NCBI RefSeq assembly: GCF_040448305.1
Contig: NZ_CP148752.1
Coordinates: forward strand, 4,774,001-4,838,000
Reading direction: 5' to 3'
Length of the DNA stretch: 64,000 nt
Source of the DNA: Pseudomonas fluorescens
GTDB lineage: Bacteria; Pseudomonadota; Gammaproteobacteria; Pseudomonadales; Pseudomonadaceae
Shown: piece after piece, positions 34,244-43,961 of the stretch
Layout: each line of letters opens with the position of its first letter
Numbering within the stretch: position 1 is the stretch's first letter
Translations under genes and position numbers: made by a program
Notes under the pieces: model-generated
Database searches by the model: none
Told to the model about the DNA's origin: nothing
Seen by the model: only the letters and a program-made list of their open reading frames with translations

Positions 34244-34763
34244 GCTGATCGCCAGCGACCTCGGCGCCCGGCCAGCTCAACCGACCGACCTGGCTGCCGC
34301 TTGGGCGATTCTGGCAGAGGTCATGGACCCGGAAGTGCCAGTGGTCAGCGTGGTCGACCTGGGCATTGTCCGCGACCTGGACTGGCAGGCCGGCCACCTT
34401 CACGTGGTGGTCACGCCGACCTACTCCGGTTGCCCTGCCACCGAAGTGATCGAGAGCGACATCCGTGAAGCCCTGGAACTCGCCGGATTCAAGGCGCCGC
34501 AGCTTGAGCGCAAGTTGACCCCGGCCTGGACCACCGACTGGATCAGCGCCGACGGCCGCGAACGCCTGCGGGTCTACGGCATCGCGCCGCCCGAGGGCAG
34601 CACCAGCAAGCGCAGCCTGCTCGGCGAAAGCCCGCAGGTTGTGTGCCCGCAATGCGGCAGCGCCCACACCGAGGTCCTCAGCGAGTTCGGCTCCACCGCC
34701 TGCAAGGCGCTGTACCGCTGCGTCGATTGCCGGGAACCGTTCGACTATTTCAAGTGCATCTGA
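34230..34763 (+). CDS. paaD: PaaD, Fe-S maturation factor for the epoxidase
   Basis: A 177-residue protein of the DUF59/MIP18-like family needed to mature the Fe-S cluster of PaaE; not part of the final complex. The DUF59 core holds EVMDPEVPVVSVVDLGIVRD and TYSGCPATEVI. The C-terminus is a zinc-ribbon type motif CPQCGS...CRYCVDC-like (CPQCGSAHT and YRCVDCREPF). ATG at 34230 lies inside paaC, giving a 14-base overlap and probable translational coupling. Confidence 0.93.
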   Translation: MQPGELIASDLGARPAQPTDLAAAWAILAEVMDPEVPVVSVVDLGIVRDLDWQAGHLHVVVTPTYSGCPATEVIESDIREALELAGFKAPQLERKLTPAWTTDWISADGRERLRVYGIAPPEGSTSKRSLLGESPQVVCPQCGSAHTEVLSEFGSTACKALYRCVDCREPFDYFKCI

Positions 34764-34797
34764 GCGGCGAATCGGCCGTCCCAGCTGGAGAACAACA

Positions 34798-35874
34798 ATG
34801 AGCAAATTTCACAGCCTGACCATCAAGGACGTGCGCGCCGAGACCCGTGACGCGGTGTCCATCGCCTTCGAGATTCCGCAGCACTTGCAGGACAGCTTTC
34901 ACTTCACCCAGGGCCAGCACCTGGTGATGCGCACCCAACTGGACGGCGAAGAAGTACGTCGCTCCTATTCGATCTGCACCGGGGTCAACGACGGTGAACT
35001 GCGCATCGCCGTCAAGCGTGTTACCGGCGGACGCTTCTCGGCGTTTGCCAACGAACAGCTGAAAGCCGGACACACCCTGGAGGTGATGCCGCCGGCCGGG
35101 CACTTCTGCGTCGAACTTGACCCGGCGCGCCATGGCAATTACCTGGCCGTGGCGGCCGGCAGCGGCATCACGCCGATCCTGTCGATCATCAAGACCACCC
35201 TGCAAACCGAGCCCCACAGCCGCGTCACCCTGCTGTACGGCAACCGCTCCAGCTCCGGCGCGCTGTTCCGCGAGCAGCTGGAAGACCTGAAAAACCGCTA
35301 CCTGCAACGCCTGAACCTGATCTTCGTGTTCAGCCGCGAGCAGCAGGATGTCGATCTGTACAACGGCCGGATCAACGCCGAGAAATGCGAGCAACTGTTC
35401 AGCCGCTGGCTCGACGTCAAGGCCCTCGACGCCGCCTTCATCTGCGGCCCGCAGGAGATGACCGAGACCGTGCGCGACAGCCTCAAGGCCAAGGGTATGC
35501 AACCTGAGCGCATCCATTTCGAACTGTTCGCCGCCGCCGGCAGCGAGCAAAAACGCGCCGCCCGTGAAGCCGCCCGCCAGGTGGATGCGGCGGTCAGCCA
35601 GATCACCGTGATCAGCGACGGGCGCGCCCTGGCCTTCGACCTGCCGCGCAACAGCCAGAGCATTCTCGATGCGGGTAACGAGCAAGGTGCGGAACTGCCC
35701 TACTCGTGCAAGGCCGGCGTGTGCTCGACCTGCAAGTGCAAGGTCATCGAAGGCGAAGTGGAAATGGACAGCAACCACGCCCTGGAAGACTACGAAGTGG
35801 CCGCCGGGTATGTGCTGTCGTGCCAGGCCTTCCCGGTCAGCGACAGGGTGGTGCTGGATTTCGATCAGCTCTGA
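34798..35874 (+). CDS. paaE: Phenylacetyl-CoA epoxidase reductase subunit
   Basis: NAD(P)H reductase of 358 residues passing electrons to PaaA. It has a FAD-binding barrel (RRSYSICTG), an NAD domain (VAAGSGITPILSI, CGPQEM) and a C-terminal plant-type 2Fe-2S domain with CKAGVCSTCKCK plus a distal Cys in LSCQAFP. ATG 34798 follows CTGGAGAA. A REPIN follows directly. Confidence 0.96.
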   Translation: MSKFHSLTIKDVRAETRDAVSIAFEIPQHLQDSFHFTQGQHLVMRTQLDGEEVRRSYSICTGVNDGELRIAVKRVTGGRFSAFANEQLKAGHTLEVMPPAGHFCVELDPARHGNYLAVAAGSGITPILSIIKTTLQTEPHSRVTLLYGNRSSSGALFREQLEDLKNRYLQRLNLIFVFSREQQDVDLYNGRINAEKCEQLFSRWLDVKALDAAFICGPQEMTETVRDSLKAKGMQPERIHFELFAAAGSEQKRAAREAARQVDAAVSQITVISDGRALAFDLPRNSQSILDAGNEQGAELPYSCKAGVCSTCKCKVIEGEVEMDSNHALEDYEVAAGYVLSCQAFPVSDRVVLDFDQL

Positions 35875-35902
35875 CCCCCCGTTTGCAGGAACAGCCACAA
35901 AA

Positions 35903-35996
35903 CCTGTGGGAGCGAGCTTGCTCGCGATGAGGGCATGACAGTCACTGGCTGTGCTGACTGACCTGACGCTATCGCGAGCAAGCTCGCTCCCACAGG
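35903..35996. repeat. REPIN between paaE and the transport genes
   Basis: Facing GTGGGAGCGAGCTTGCTCGCGA units. If transcription reads through, the hairpin would sit inside the paa mRNA between enzyme and transport genes. Confidence 0.9.
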
Positions 35997-36060
35997 AGTC
36001 CGGTGATCGACCCGAACACACTGTTTCACCCAAAACAAAAACAACAAAGGAGCGCGCGTC

Positions 36061-36369
36061 ATGACACCCCAGGAAGTAGAACTCATTCGCCAGCACCCGG
36101 ATTTCATCCAGCTGGTTCGCCGTAAACAGAAGCTGTACTGGTCACTGAGCCTGGCCATGCTGGTGATCTATTACGGCTTCGTGCTGCTGGTGGCTTTCTC
36201 CCCTTCTACCCTCGGTCAATCCCTGAGCGGCGGCGTGACCACCGTGGGCATGCTGGTGGGTGTCGTCATCGTCGGGCTGGCCTTTGCGCTGACCGGTTTC
36301 TATGTCTATCGCGCCAACAACGTGATCGACCCGCTGAATGAAAAACTCAAGCAGGAGTGCGCCCGATGA
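36061..36369 (+). CDS. DUF485 small membrane protein (YjcH-like)
   Basis: A 102-residue inner-membrane protein with two TM segments (about 25-48 and 60-86) of the DUF485 family. In E. coli the homologue yjcH precedes actP; here it precedes a sodium:solute symporter in the same way, overlapping it by four bases (ATGA). AAAGGAG is present upstream. Its likely role is as an accessory of the symporter. Confidence 0.88.
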   Translation: MTPQEVELIRQHPDFIQLVRRKQKLYWSLSLAMLVIYYGFVLLVAFSPSTLGQSLSGGVTTVGMLVGVVIVGLAFALTGFYVYRANNVIDPLNEKLKQECAR

Positions 36370-38012
36370 GCCGCTTTCTCGCGCTGTTCCTGCTGCCGCT
36401 GGCGGCCGTCACTGATGTTGCGCTGGCCGCCGACGGCGCGTCCCGACCATTGAACTGGAATGCCATCGGCATGTTCCTGGTGTTCGTGCTGTTCACCCTT
36501 GGCGTGACACGCTGGGCGGCACTTCGCACCCGCTCCACCAGCGACTTTTATACCGCTGGCGGCGGCATGACCGGCTTCCAGAACGGTCTGGCGATTGCCG
36601 GCGACATGATCTCGGCCGCCTCGTTCCTCGGCATTTCCGCGATGATGTTCCTCAATGGCTACGACGGTTTGCTCTACGCCCTGGGCGTGCTGGCCGGCTG
36701 GCCGATCATCCTGTTCCTGATTGCCGAACGCCTGCGTAACCTGGGCAAGTACACCTTTGCCGACGTGGTTTCCTATCGCCTGGAACAGACCCCGGTGCGC
36801 CTGACCTCGGCTTTCGGCACCCTGACCGTGGCGCTGATGTACCTGGTGGCGCAGATGGTCGGCGCCGGCAAGCTGATCGAACTGTTGTTCGGCATCGACT
36901 ACCTCTACGCAGTCATGCTGGTCGGCGTGTTGATGGTGTTCTACGTGACCTTCGGCGGCATGCTCGCCACCACCTGGGTGCAGATCATCAAGGCGGTGAT
37001 GCTGTTATTCGGCACCAGTTTCATGGCGTTCATGGTGCTCAAGCACTTCGGTTTCAGCACTGAGGCGATGTTTGCCGGTGCCACCGCCGTGCATGCCAAA
37101 GGCAACGCGATCATGGCCCCCGGCGGCTTGCTGTCCAACCCGATCGATGCGATTTCCCTGGGGCTGGGCATGATGTTCGGCACCGCCGGCCTGCCGCACA
37201 TCCTGATGCGCTTCTTCACCGTCAGCGATGCCAGGGAAGCCCGTAAAAGCGTGTTCTACGCCACCGGTTTCATCGGCTACTTCTACTTGCTGCTGATCAT
37301 CGTCGGCTTCGGCGCCATCGTCATGGTCGGCACCGATCCGGCGTTCCGTGACGCCAGCGGCGCGATCATCGGCGGCGGCAACATGATCGCCGTGCACCTG
37401 GCCCAGGCAGTAGGCGGCAACCTGTTCCTCGGCTTCATCTCGGCGGTCGCCTTCGCCACCATCCTGGCGGTGGTTGCCGGGCTGGCGCTGTCCGGCGCCT
37501 CGGCGGTGTCCCACGACCTGTATGCCTGCGTGATGCGCAAGGGCCAGGCCAGCGAACAGCAAGAGATGCGCGTGTCGCGAATCGCCACCCTGTGCATCGG
37601 TGTACTGGCGATCATCCTCGGCCTGCTGTTCGAATCGCAGAACATCGCCTTCCTCTCGGGCCTGGTGTTGGCCATCGCGGCGTCTGTGAATTTCCCGGTG
37701 CTGTTCCTCTCGATGTACTGGAAAGGCCTGACCACCCGCGGCGCCGTCCTCGGCAGTCTGTCCGGACTGGTCTCGGCGATTGTGTTGCTGGTGCTGAGCC
37801 CGGCGGTGTGGGTCAACGTGATGCACCACGACAAGGCGCTGTTCCCGTACTCCAACCCGGCGCTGTTTTCCATGAGCCTGGCGTTCTTTAGTGCATGGCT
37901 GTTTTCCGTCACCGACACCTCGCCCCGTGCAGCCCTTGAGCGTGGCCGTTATCTGGCGCAGTTCATCCGCTCGATGACCGGCATCGGTGCCACCGGCGCC
38001 AGCAAACACTAA
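36366..38012 (+). CDS. paaL: Sodium:solute symporter, probable phenylacetate permease
   Basis: SSS-family permease of 548 residues with about 13 TM segments and an N-terminal signal-like helix, closely similar to acetate permease ActP. Recognisable parts are YTAGGGMTGFQNGLAIAGDMISAASFLGI, the GTAGLPHILMRFFT Na+ site region and LSGASAVSHDLYA. Its position inside the paa cluster, next to an OprD-type porin, fits phenylacetate uptake (PaaL/PhaJ in P. putida), although acetate-like transport cannot be excluded from sequence. Confidence 0.85.
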   Translation: MSRFLALFLLPLAAVTDVALAADGASRPLNWNAIGMFLVFVLFTLGVTRWAALRTRSTSDFYTAGGGMTGFQNGLAIAGDMISAASFLGISAMMFLNGYDGLLYALGVLAGWPIILFLIAERLRNLGKYTFADVVSYRLEQTPVRLTSAFGTLTVALMYLVAQMVGAGKLIELLFGIDYLYAVMLVGVLMVFYVTFGGMLATTWVQIIKAVMLLFGTSFMAFMVLKHFGFSTEAMFAGATAVHAKGNAIMAPGGLLSNPIDAISLGLGMMFGTAGLPHILMRFFTVSDAREARKSVFYATGFIGYFYLLLIIVGFGAIVMVGTDPAFRDASGAIIGGGNMIAVHLAQAVGGNLFLGFISAVAFATILAVVAGLALSGASAVSHDLYACVMRKGQASEQQEMRVSRIATLCIGVLAIILGLLFESQNIAFLSGLVLAIAASVNFPVLFLSMYWKGLTTRGAVLGSLSGLVSAIVLLVLSPAVWVNVMHHDKALFPYSNPALFSMSLAFFSAWLFSVTDTSPRAALERGRYLAQFIRSMTGIGATGASKH

Positions 38013-38034
38013 ATATTGGCAGGGAATAAAAATA

Positions 38035-39288
38035 ATGAAGCCCGCACGTACCACGTCTTACCCATCACTGTTTTCGCTGGCCGCCGCATTGAGTCTGCCC
38101 ATGATCGCGCCGAGCGCCATGGCCGACTTCATCGGCGACAGCAAGGCCCGCATTGATATGCGCAACCACTACATCAACCGCGATTTCCGTCAGGACAACG
38201 CGCCGCAATCCAAGGCCGAAGAATGGGCCCAGGGATTCACTGCGCGCATCGAGTCCGGGTTCACTGACGGCACCTTCGGTTTCGGGCTCGACGCACTGGG
38301 CGAACTGGGGCTCAAGCTCGACTCCAGTCCCGACCGCCGTGGCACCGGGCTGCTGCCGTTTGGCCCGCAGAGCCATGAACCGGACGACAATTACAGCGAA
38401 CTGGGCCTGACCGGCAAAGTGCGGGTCTCCAAGAGCGTGTTGAAACTCGGCACGTTGCAACCCTTGTTGCCAGTGGCGACCTACAACGACACACGCTTGC
38501 TGAGCTCGACCTTTGAAGGTGGCTTGCTGACCAGCCAGGAAATCGACGGCCTGACAGTGAATGCCGGACGCCTGACCAAGGCCAACCTGCGGGATTCCTC
38601 CAGCAACGATGACATCGGCTTCGGCGCCACCACCAGCGATAGCTTCGACTTCGGTGGTGGCAGCTACGCGTTCAGTCCGCAACTGAACCTGAGCTACTAC
38701 TACGGCAAGCTCGACCAGATCTACCGCCAGCAATTCGCCGGACTGGTGCATACGCAACCGTTGGGCAACGGCTTCAACCTGCGCAGCGATCTGCGTTATT
38801 TCGACAGCAGGGGTGACGGCGCGGAAAAGGCCGGGCGCATCGACAACCGTAACTTCAACGGCATGCTCACGGTGTCCCACGGTGCCCACAAGGTCAGTGC
38901 CGCCTACCAGCAATTGTCCGGCGACAGCGCCTTTCCGTTCCTCAACGGCGGCGATCCGTACGTGGTCAACCTGGTGACGTTCAACACCTTTACCCGCGCC
39001 GACGAGGATTCCTGGCAGCTGCGTTACGACTATGACTTCGCGGCGCAAGGCATTCCCGGCCTGACCTTCATGACCCGCTACACCGATGGCAGCCATGTCA
39101 AGGCCGGCAGCGTCGACAACGGAAGCGAATGGGAGCGCGACACCGATATCAACTACGTCATCCAGAGCGGTGTGTTCAAGAACGTCAGCCTGCGCTGGCG
39201 CAACGTGACCTTCCGTTCCGGCAATGGCCTGACTACCGCCCTCGATGAGAACCGGCTGATCGTCGGTTACACCCTGGCGCTTTGGTAA
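38035..39288 (+). CDS. paaM: OprD-family outer-membrane porin, phenylacetate channel
   Basis: A 417-residue beta-barrel porin with a signal peptide ending near PSAMA. OprD-family signs include FIGDSKARIDMRNHYINRDFR at the mature N-terminus and the closing strand ENRLIVGYTLALW with terminal Trp. Its place after the symporter matches the phenylacetate porin PhaK/PaaM of P. putida. AGGGA precedes ATG 38035; upstream in-frame codons fall in the symporter end. Confidence 0.87.
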   Translation: MKPARTTSYPSLFSLAAALSLPMIAPSAMADFIGDSKARIDMRNHYINRDFRQDNAPQSKAEEWAQGFTARIESGFTDGTFGFGLDALGELGLKLDSSPDRRGTGLLPFGPQSHEPDDNYSELGLTGKVRVSKSVLKLGTLQPLLPVATYNDTRLLSSTFEGGLLTSQEIDGLTVNAGRLTKANLRDSSSNDDIGFGATTSDSFDFGGGSYAFSPQLNLSYYYGKLDQIYRQQFAGLVHTQPLGNGFNLRSDLRYFDSRGDGAEKAGRIDNRNFNGMLTVSHGAHKVSAAYQQLSGDSAFPFLNGGDPYVVNLVTFNTFTRADEDSWQLRYDYDFAAQGIPGLTFMTRYTDGSHVKAGSVDNGSEWERDTDINYVIQSGVFKNVSLRWRNVTFRSGNGLTTALDENRLIVGYTLALW

Positions 39289-39346
39289 TTCCGAAAGGGC
39301 GCGGTCGCCGCCGCGCCACAACCCTTCATAACCAGGAGCAATCGTG

Positions 39347-41416
39347 ATGTCCTCTTCACCTACACTGCATGCCCCTACCCTGCAGAGTTTCATCGCCGGT
39401 CGCTGGATCGGCCAACAGGGCGCACAAGTGCTGCGCAGCGCCATCGACGGCCATGAAATCGCCCGCACCCATGAGGAGCGCCCGGACTTCGCCGAGGCCA
39501 TCGAACACGGCCGTCGCCAGGGCATCAGCGGCTTGATGGCGCTGGACTTCCAGCAGCGCGCCCAGCGTCTCAAGGCCCTGGCCCTGTACCTGAGCGAGCG
39601 CAAGGAACAGCTCTACGCGATTTCCCACCACAGCGGCGCGACCCGTGCCGACAGCTGGATCGATATCGAAGGCGGCACCAGCACGCTGTTCACCTACGCC
39701 AGCCTCGGTTCGCGGGAGCTGCCGTCGGGCAACATCGTCCACGAAGGCCCGGCGATGCAACTGAGCAAAATGGGCACCTTCGCCGGTACCCATATTCTGG
39801 TGCCCCGCGGCGGTCTGGCGGTGCACATCAATGCCTTCAACTTCCCGATCTGGGGCATGCTGGAAAAGTTCGCCCCGAGCTTCCTCGCCGGCATGCCGTG
39901 CATCGTCAAACCGGCCAGCGCCACCAGCTACCTGACCGAAGCCGTGGTGCGCCTGATGGATGAATCCGGCCTGTTGCCGGCGGGCAGTCTGCAACTGATC
40001 ATCGGCAGCACCGGCGACCTGCTCGACCGCCTGCAAGGTCAGGACGTGGTGACCTTCACCGGTTCCGCCGACACCGCGGCCAAGCTGCGGGTCAACCCGA
40101 ACCTGATCCGCAATTCGGTGCCGTTCAACGCCGAAGCCGACTCGCTGAACTGCGCGATCCTCGCCCCGGACGTGACCCCGGATGACGAAGAGTTCGAGCT
40201 GTTCATCAAGGAAGTCGCCCGGGAAATGACCACCAAGGCCGGGCAGAAATGCACCGCCATCCGCCGCGCCATCGTCCCGGCCAAACACATCGATGCCGTC
40301 GCCACCCGCCTGCGCGATCGCCTGGCCAAAGTGGTGGTCGGCGACCCGTCGGTGGAAGGCGTGCGCATGGGCGCACTGGCTTCCCACGACCAGCAGAAAG
40401 ACGTGGCCGAGCGTCTGGAAAGCCTGTTGCAGAGCAGCGACATGCTGTTCGGCGCCCGCGACGGTTTCGAACCCCGTGGTGTAAATGTCGACAAAGGTGC
40501 GTTCTTCGCCCCGACCCTGTTGCAGGCCCGCGACCCGCATGCCGAGGGCGGTGCCCACGATATCGAAGCGTTCGGCCCGGTCAGCACCCTGATGGCCTAC
40601 GACGATCTGGACGAGGCGCTGGCTCTGGCTGCGCGCGGCAAAGGCAGCCTGGTGGCCAGCCTGGTGACCAAGGATCCGCAAATCGCCGCCAAGGCCATCC
40701 CGGTCGCGGCTGCCTGGCACGGCCGTTTGCTGGTACTGGATCGCCATTGCGCCGGCGAATCCACCGGTCACGGCTCGCCGCTGCCACAACTCAAGCACGG
40801 CGGCCCGGGGCGTGCCGGCGGTGGTGAAGAACTCGGCGGCCTGCGCGCGGTGAAGCACTACCTGCAACGCGCGGCGGTGCAAGGTTCGCCGACCATGCTG
40901 GCGGCGGTCACCGGCGAATACGTACGCGGCGCCAAGGTCGTCGAAACCGAGGTGCATCCGTTCCGTCGCCACTTCCAGGACCTGCAGATCGGCGAGTCGC
41001 TGCTAACTCACCGCCGCACCGTCACCGAAGCGGACCTGGTGAACTTCGGCTGCCTGTCGGGTGACCACTTCTACATGCACTTCGACGAGATCGCGGCCAA
41101 GGAATCGCAGTTCGGCAAGCGCATCGCCCACGGTTACTTCGTGCTGTCGGCGGCGGCCGGTCTGTTCGTATCCCCTGGTGTCGGCCCGGTACTGGCCAAC
41201 TACGGCCTGGACACCTTGCGCTTTATCAACCCGGTAGGCATCGGCGACACCATCCAGGCGCGCCTGACCTGCAAACGCAAGATCGACCAGGGCAAGAAGA
41301 GCCCGCAGGGCATCCCGCAAGGGGTGGTGGCGTGGGATGTGGAAGTGACCAACCAGTTGGGTGAGTTGGTGGCGAGCTATGACATTCTCACCTTGGTCGT
41401 AAAACGCGAAGACTGA
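39347..41416 (+). CDS. paaZ: Oxepin-CoA hydrolase/3-oxo-5,6-dehydrosuberyl-CoA semialdehyde dehydrogenase
   Basis: Bifunctional ring-opening enzyme of 689 residues. The N-terminal aldehyde dehydrogenase has Glu263 (AEADSLN) and Cys302 (GQKCTAI) at the places of E. coli Glu256 and Cys295. The C-terminal MaoC-like hydratase (about residues 540-680) has Asp573 in GDHFYMHFDE and the HGYFVLS stretch. It hydrolyses oxepin-CoA and oxidises the semialdehyde formed. ATG 39347 is chosen (AGGAG eight bases upstream); an adjacent GTG at 39344 is possible. Both activities look intact. Confidence 0.95.
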   Translation: MSSSPTLHAPTLQSFIAGRWIGQQGAQVLRSAIDGHEIARTHEERPDFAEAIEHGRRQGISGLMALDFQQRAQRLKALALYLSERKEQLYAISHHSGATRADSWIDIEGGTSTLFTYASLGSRELPSGNIVHEGPAMQLSKMGTFAGTHILVPRGGLAVHINAFNFPIWGMLEKFAPSFLAGMPCIVKPASATSYLTEAVVRLMDESGLLPAGSLQLIIGSTGDLLDRLQGQDVVTFTGSADTAAKLRVNPNLIRNSVPFNAEADSLNCAILAPDVTPDDEEFELFIKEVAREMTTKAGQKCTAIRRAIVPAKHIDAVATRLRDRLAKVVVGDPSVEGVRMGALASHDQQKDVAERLESLLQSSDMLFGARDGFEPRGVNVDKGAFFAPTLLQARDPHAEGGAHDIEAFGPVSTLMAYDDLDEALALAARGKGSLVASLVTKDPQIAAKAIPVAAAWHGRLLVLDRHCAGESTGHGSPLPQLKHGGPGRAGGGEELGGLRAVKHYLQRAAVQGSPTMLAAVTGEYVRGAKVVETEVHPFRRHFQDLQIGESLLTHRRTVTEADLVNFGCLSGDHFYMHFDEIAAKESQFGKRIAHGYFVLSAAAGLFVSPGVGPVLANYGLDTLRFINPVGIGDTIQARLTCKRKIDQGKKSPQGIPQGVVAWDVEVTNQLGELVASYDILTLVVKRED

Positions 41417-41471
41417 TCACGATCCCACAAGGTTATTGGTTGCTCGCAGATTCTTTGGTCAATCTATAACC

Positions 41472-41565
41472 ACTGTGGGAGCGAGCCTGCTCGCGAATGC
41501 GGTATGCCAGTCGACATCGATGTTGAATGACAGTCAGCATTCGCGAGCAGGTTCGCTCCCACAGG
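41472..41565. repeat. REPIN
   Basis: Facing REP units with an extended arm (GCGAATGC/GCATTCGC continues the pairing inwards) between convergent paaZ and the LuxR gene. Confidence 0.9.
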
Positions 41566-41598
41566 GTCCCAGGCTGACCACAAACTCTGGGGCAATTT

Positions 41599-42450
41599 TC
41601 AATGCCTGCGCAACCACTCGATAAACAGTGCAAACAACTCCGACTGCGAACCCACCTCCAGTTTCAGGTACAGGTTCTTGCGGTGCATGCGCACGGTTTC
41701 CGGCGAGATGTTCATCTGGCTGGCCGTCGATTTCACCGAATGCCCGCGCAACACCATATGCGCCACTTGCCGCTCACGTTCGGTCAGCAAGTCGCTGCCG
41801 AAATGCTCGAAAGCCGACTGCACCCGGTGCTTGAGATCATCGCGCATGCCCTGGTCTTGATCGCACTGGATCTCGCGACTGCGCAGCATGCCCCGCTGAC
41901 TGAACTCGCTGATGAATTCGCGCACCAACGGCTCTACGGCGCGCAGCAGGTTCAGCTGTTCGGCGCTCAGGCATTCACCGCCGAAACCCTGATAGAGGCT
42001 GACGGAAATCTTCGTGTCATTGCCGGTATCGACGATGTAGTAGCTGTCTTCCGAACAGCCCGCCTTCAGGTAATAGGATTTGTAGTAGTCACTGTCGAAG
42101 AAGTTGTCCGGGGCAATTTCCTCCAGGTGATAGAAGCCTTGCGCCAAGCCCTGCTCCACCGCCAGGCAGAACGGGTCGAGTAAATAACCGCCGGCAAAAT
42201 AGCGCTCCAGGATCGAGACCTGATACTCCTGCGCGATCCCGCGCTGATGCAGCAACTGAGGCGCGCGGTCCTTGCGCTCCAGGCTGATCATCATCGACTC
42301 GACGGACACCAGCTGCGCCAACGCCGACGCCAGATGTTGCAGGGCGTCAGGCTCATCGATATGGGCGAAAGCCTCGCGCATTCCCCCATGCCATTTGTGC
42401 AATGCCCCGAAGGGCACCGCGATCAGCGTATCGTCGTGTGGTTTGCTCAT
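41599..42450 (-). CDS. LuxR-family transcriptional regulator
   Basis: A 283-residue regulator with a C-terminal LuxR helix-turn-helix (LTERERQVAHMVLRGHSVKSTASQMNISPETVRMH, about residues 220-255) and an N-terminal domain of unknown ligand. No receiver domain is present. It is the third gene of a leftward set after the binding protein and the aminotransferase, beginning 53 bp after the aminotransferase stop. It likely controls that cluster, possibly via the inverted repeat at 45185. ATG 42450 follows GCGGGG. Confidence 0.85.
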   Translation of the reverse strand: MSKPHDDTLIAVPFGALHKWHGGMREAFAHIDEPDALQHLASALAQLVSVESMMISLERKDRAPQLLHQRGIAQEYQVSILERYFAGGYLLDPFCLAVEQGLAQGFYHLEEIAPDNFFDSDYYKSYYLKAGCSEDSYYIVDTGNDTKISVSLYQGFGGECLSAEQLNLLRAVEPLVREFISEFSQRGMLRSREIQCDQDQGMRDDLKHRVQSAFEHFGSDLLTERERQVAHMVLRGHSVKSTASQMNISPETVRMHRKNLYLKLEVGSQSELFALFIEWLRRH

Positions 42451-42503
42451 GCCCCGCAGTCTAGCGGCTGGACACGCCCTTGATAACAGCCTGACTGACG
42501 AAA

Positions 42504-43922
42504 TCATTGGCCCGCGTACTGTCCGCTCGCTTCAAGCTCGGCGGCCACTTCCAGAATGCATTCGCGCAGGGTCTCGACGATTTCATCGACCTGGACAAAC
42601 GTCAGGATCAACGGTGGCGACATCACGTTGAGGTGCATGATCGGCCGCACCAGCAAACCCCGGGCCTGGGCCCGCACATGGATTTTTTCGCCGATGTTGA
42701 TCTCGTCGGGGAACAACGCCTTGGTGCGTTTATCGGCGACGAACTCCACGCAGGCCATGAGTTTCTGGCAACGCACATCCCCCACCAGCGGCAAATCCCG
42801 CAGGGTTGCCAGGCGCTCTTCCAGATAAGCCCCCACCGTATCGACATGAGCCAGCAGGTTTTCCCGCTCGATGATCTCGATGTTCTTCAGCGCCGCCGTG
42901 CAGCACACCGGATGCCCGCTGTAGGTGAAGCCATGGGTGAAGCAGCGGCCCTTGCCCGGCTCGGCGATGACTTTCCAGATGCGCTCGGAAAAGATGCACG
43001 CACCCAGCGGCAGATAGGCCGAGGTCAGGCCCTTGGCGGTGGTGATGATGTCGGGCTGCACGTCGAACACATCATAGGAGGCAAAGAACTTGCCCAGGCG
43101 CCCGAACGAAGTCACCACTTCGTCGGCGACGAACAGGATGTCGTAGCGCTGGCAGACATCCCACATGCGCTTGAGATAACCCTGGGGCGGAATGATCACC
43201 CCGCCCGACCCCATGATCGGTTCGGCGAAGAACCCGGCGACCTTGTTCGCGCCAATCGAGAGGATCTTGTCTTCGAATTCCTTGACCAGGAACTCGAGGA
43301 ACTGCGCTTCGTCCATGCCATCGGGGGCGCGGTACGGGTTGGGGTTGGAGACATGGTGGATCAGCGGGTTGGCGTAATCGAACTCCGGCACCCGGTCGGC
43401 GGCCTTGTTGCCGATCGACATGGTCAGGGTGGTCGAGCCGTGATAGGCGTTGAACCGGGCGATGACGTGCTTCTTCTCGGGTTTGCCACGGCAGTTCTGG
43501 TAGTACTGGATCAGCCGGTAGGCGGTGTCCACGGCGGTGGAGCCGCCGGTGGTCAGGAACACATGGTCGAGGTCGCCGGGGGCCAGGCTGGCGAGTTTTT
43601 CGCAGAGCTGGATGGCGACATTGTTCGACATGTCGGAAAACGGATTGGAATAGGCCAGTTGCCGCACCTGATCGGCGATGGCCTCGGCCATTTCCTCGCG
43701 GCCCAAACCGATGTTGGTGCACCACATCCCGCCCACCGCATCAAGAAAGCGGTTGCCCTGGGTGTCGTAGATGTAGGCGCCATCGCCTGCGACGATGTTC
43801 AGCGAGCCTTGTTCGGCGTGTTCGTCGAACACGTGATAGCCGTGCATATGGTGAGCCTTGTCGGCCTTGACCAGCCGGGACTCGTCCGCTGGGGAAAAAA
43901 CGCTGCGTGTTGGCGTCGCCAT
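42504..43922 (-). CDS. Class III PLP-dependent aminotransferase
   Basis: A 472-residue omega-aminotransferase transferring amino groups from a terminal amine or beta/omega-amino acid, usually to pyruvate. The PLP-binding lysine is in TAKGLTSAYLPLG and the preceding Asp in FVADEVVTSFGRLG. GGSTAVDTAYRL binds phosphate and FTHGFTYSGHPV is the typical C-terminal part. Overall resemblance is to SpuC-type polyamine aminotransferases, and the polyamine-type binding protein next door agrees. Substrate specificity cannot be read with certainty. ATG 43922 follows AGAGG; 39 bp from the previous gene. Confidence 0.88.
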   Translation of the reverse strand: MATPTRSVFSPADESRLVKADKAHHMHGYHVFDEHAEQGSLNIVAGDGAYIYDTQGNRFLDAVGGMWCTNIGLGREEMAEAIADQVRQLAYSNPFSDMSNNVAIQLCEKLASLAPGDLDHVFLTTGGSTAVDTAYRLIQYYQNCRGKPEKKHVIARFNAYHGSTTLTMSIGNKAADRVPEFDYANPLIHHVSNPNPYRAPDGMDEAQFLEFLVKEFEDKILSIGANKVAGFFAEPIMGSGGVIIPPQGYLKRMWDVCQRYDILFVADEVVTSFGRLGKFFASYDVFDVQPDIITTAKGLTSAYLPLGACIFSERIWKVIAEPGKGRCFTHGFTYSGHPVCCTAALKNIEIIERENLLAHVDTVGAYLEERLATLRDLPLVGDVRCQKLMACVEFVADKRTKALFPDEINIGEKIHVRAQARGLLVRPIMHLNVMSPPLILTFVQVDEIVETLRECILEVAAELEASGQYAGQ

Positions 43923-43961
43923 AAATAAACCTCTAACCGAATTGACTAACGATCGAACCCA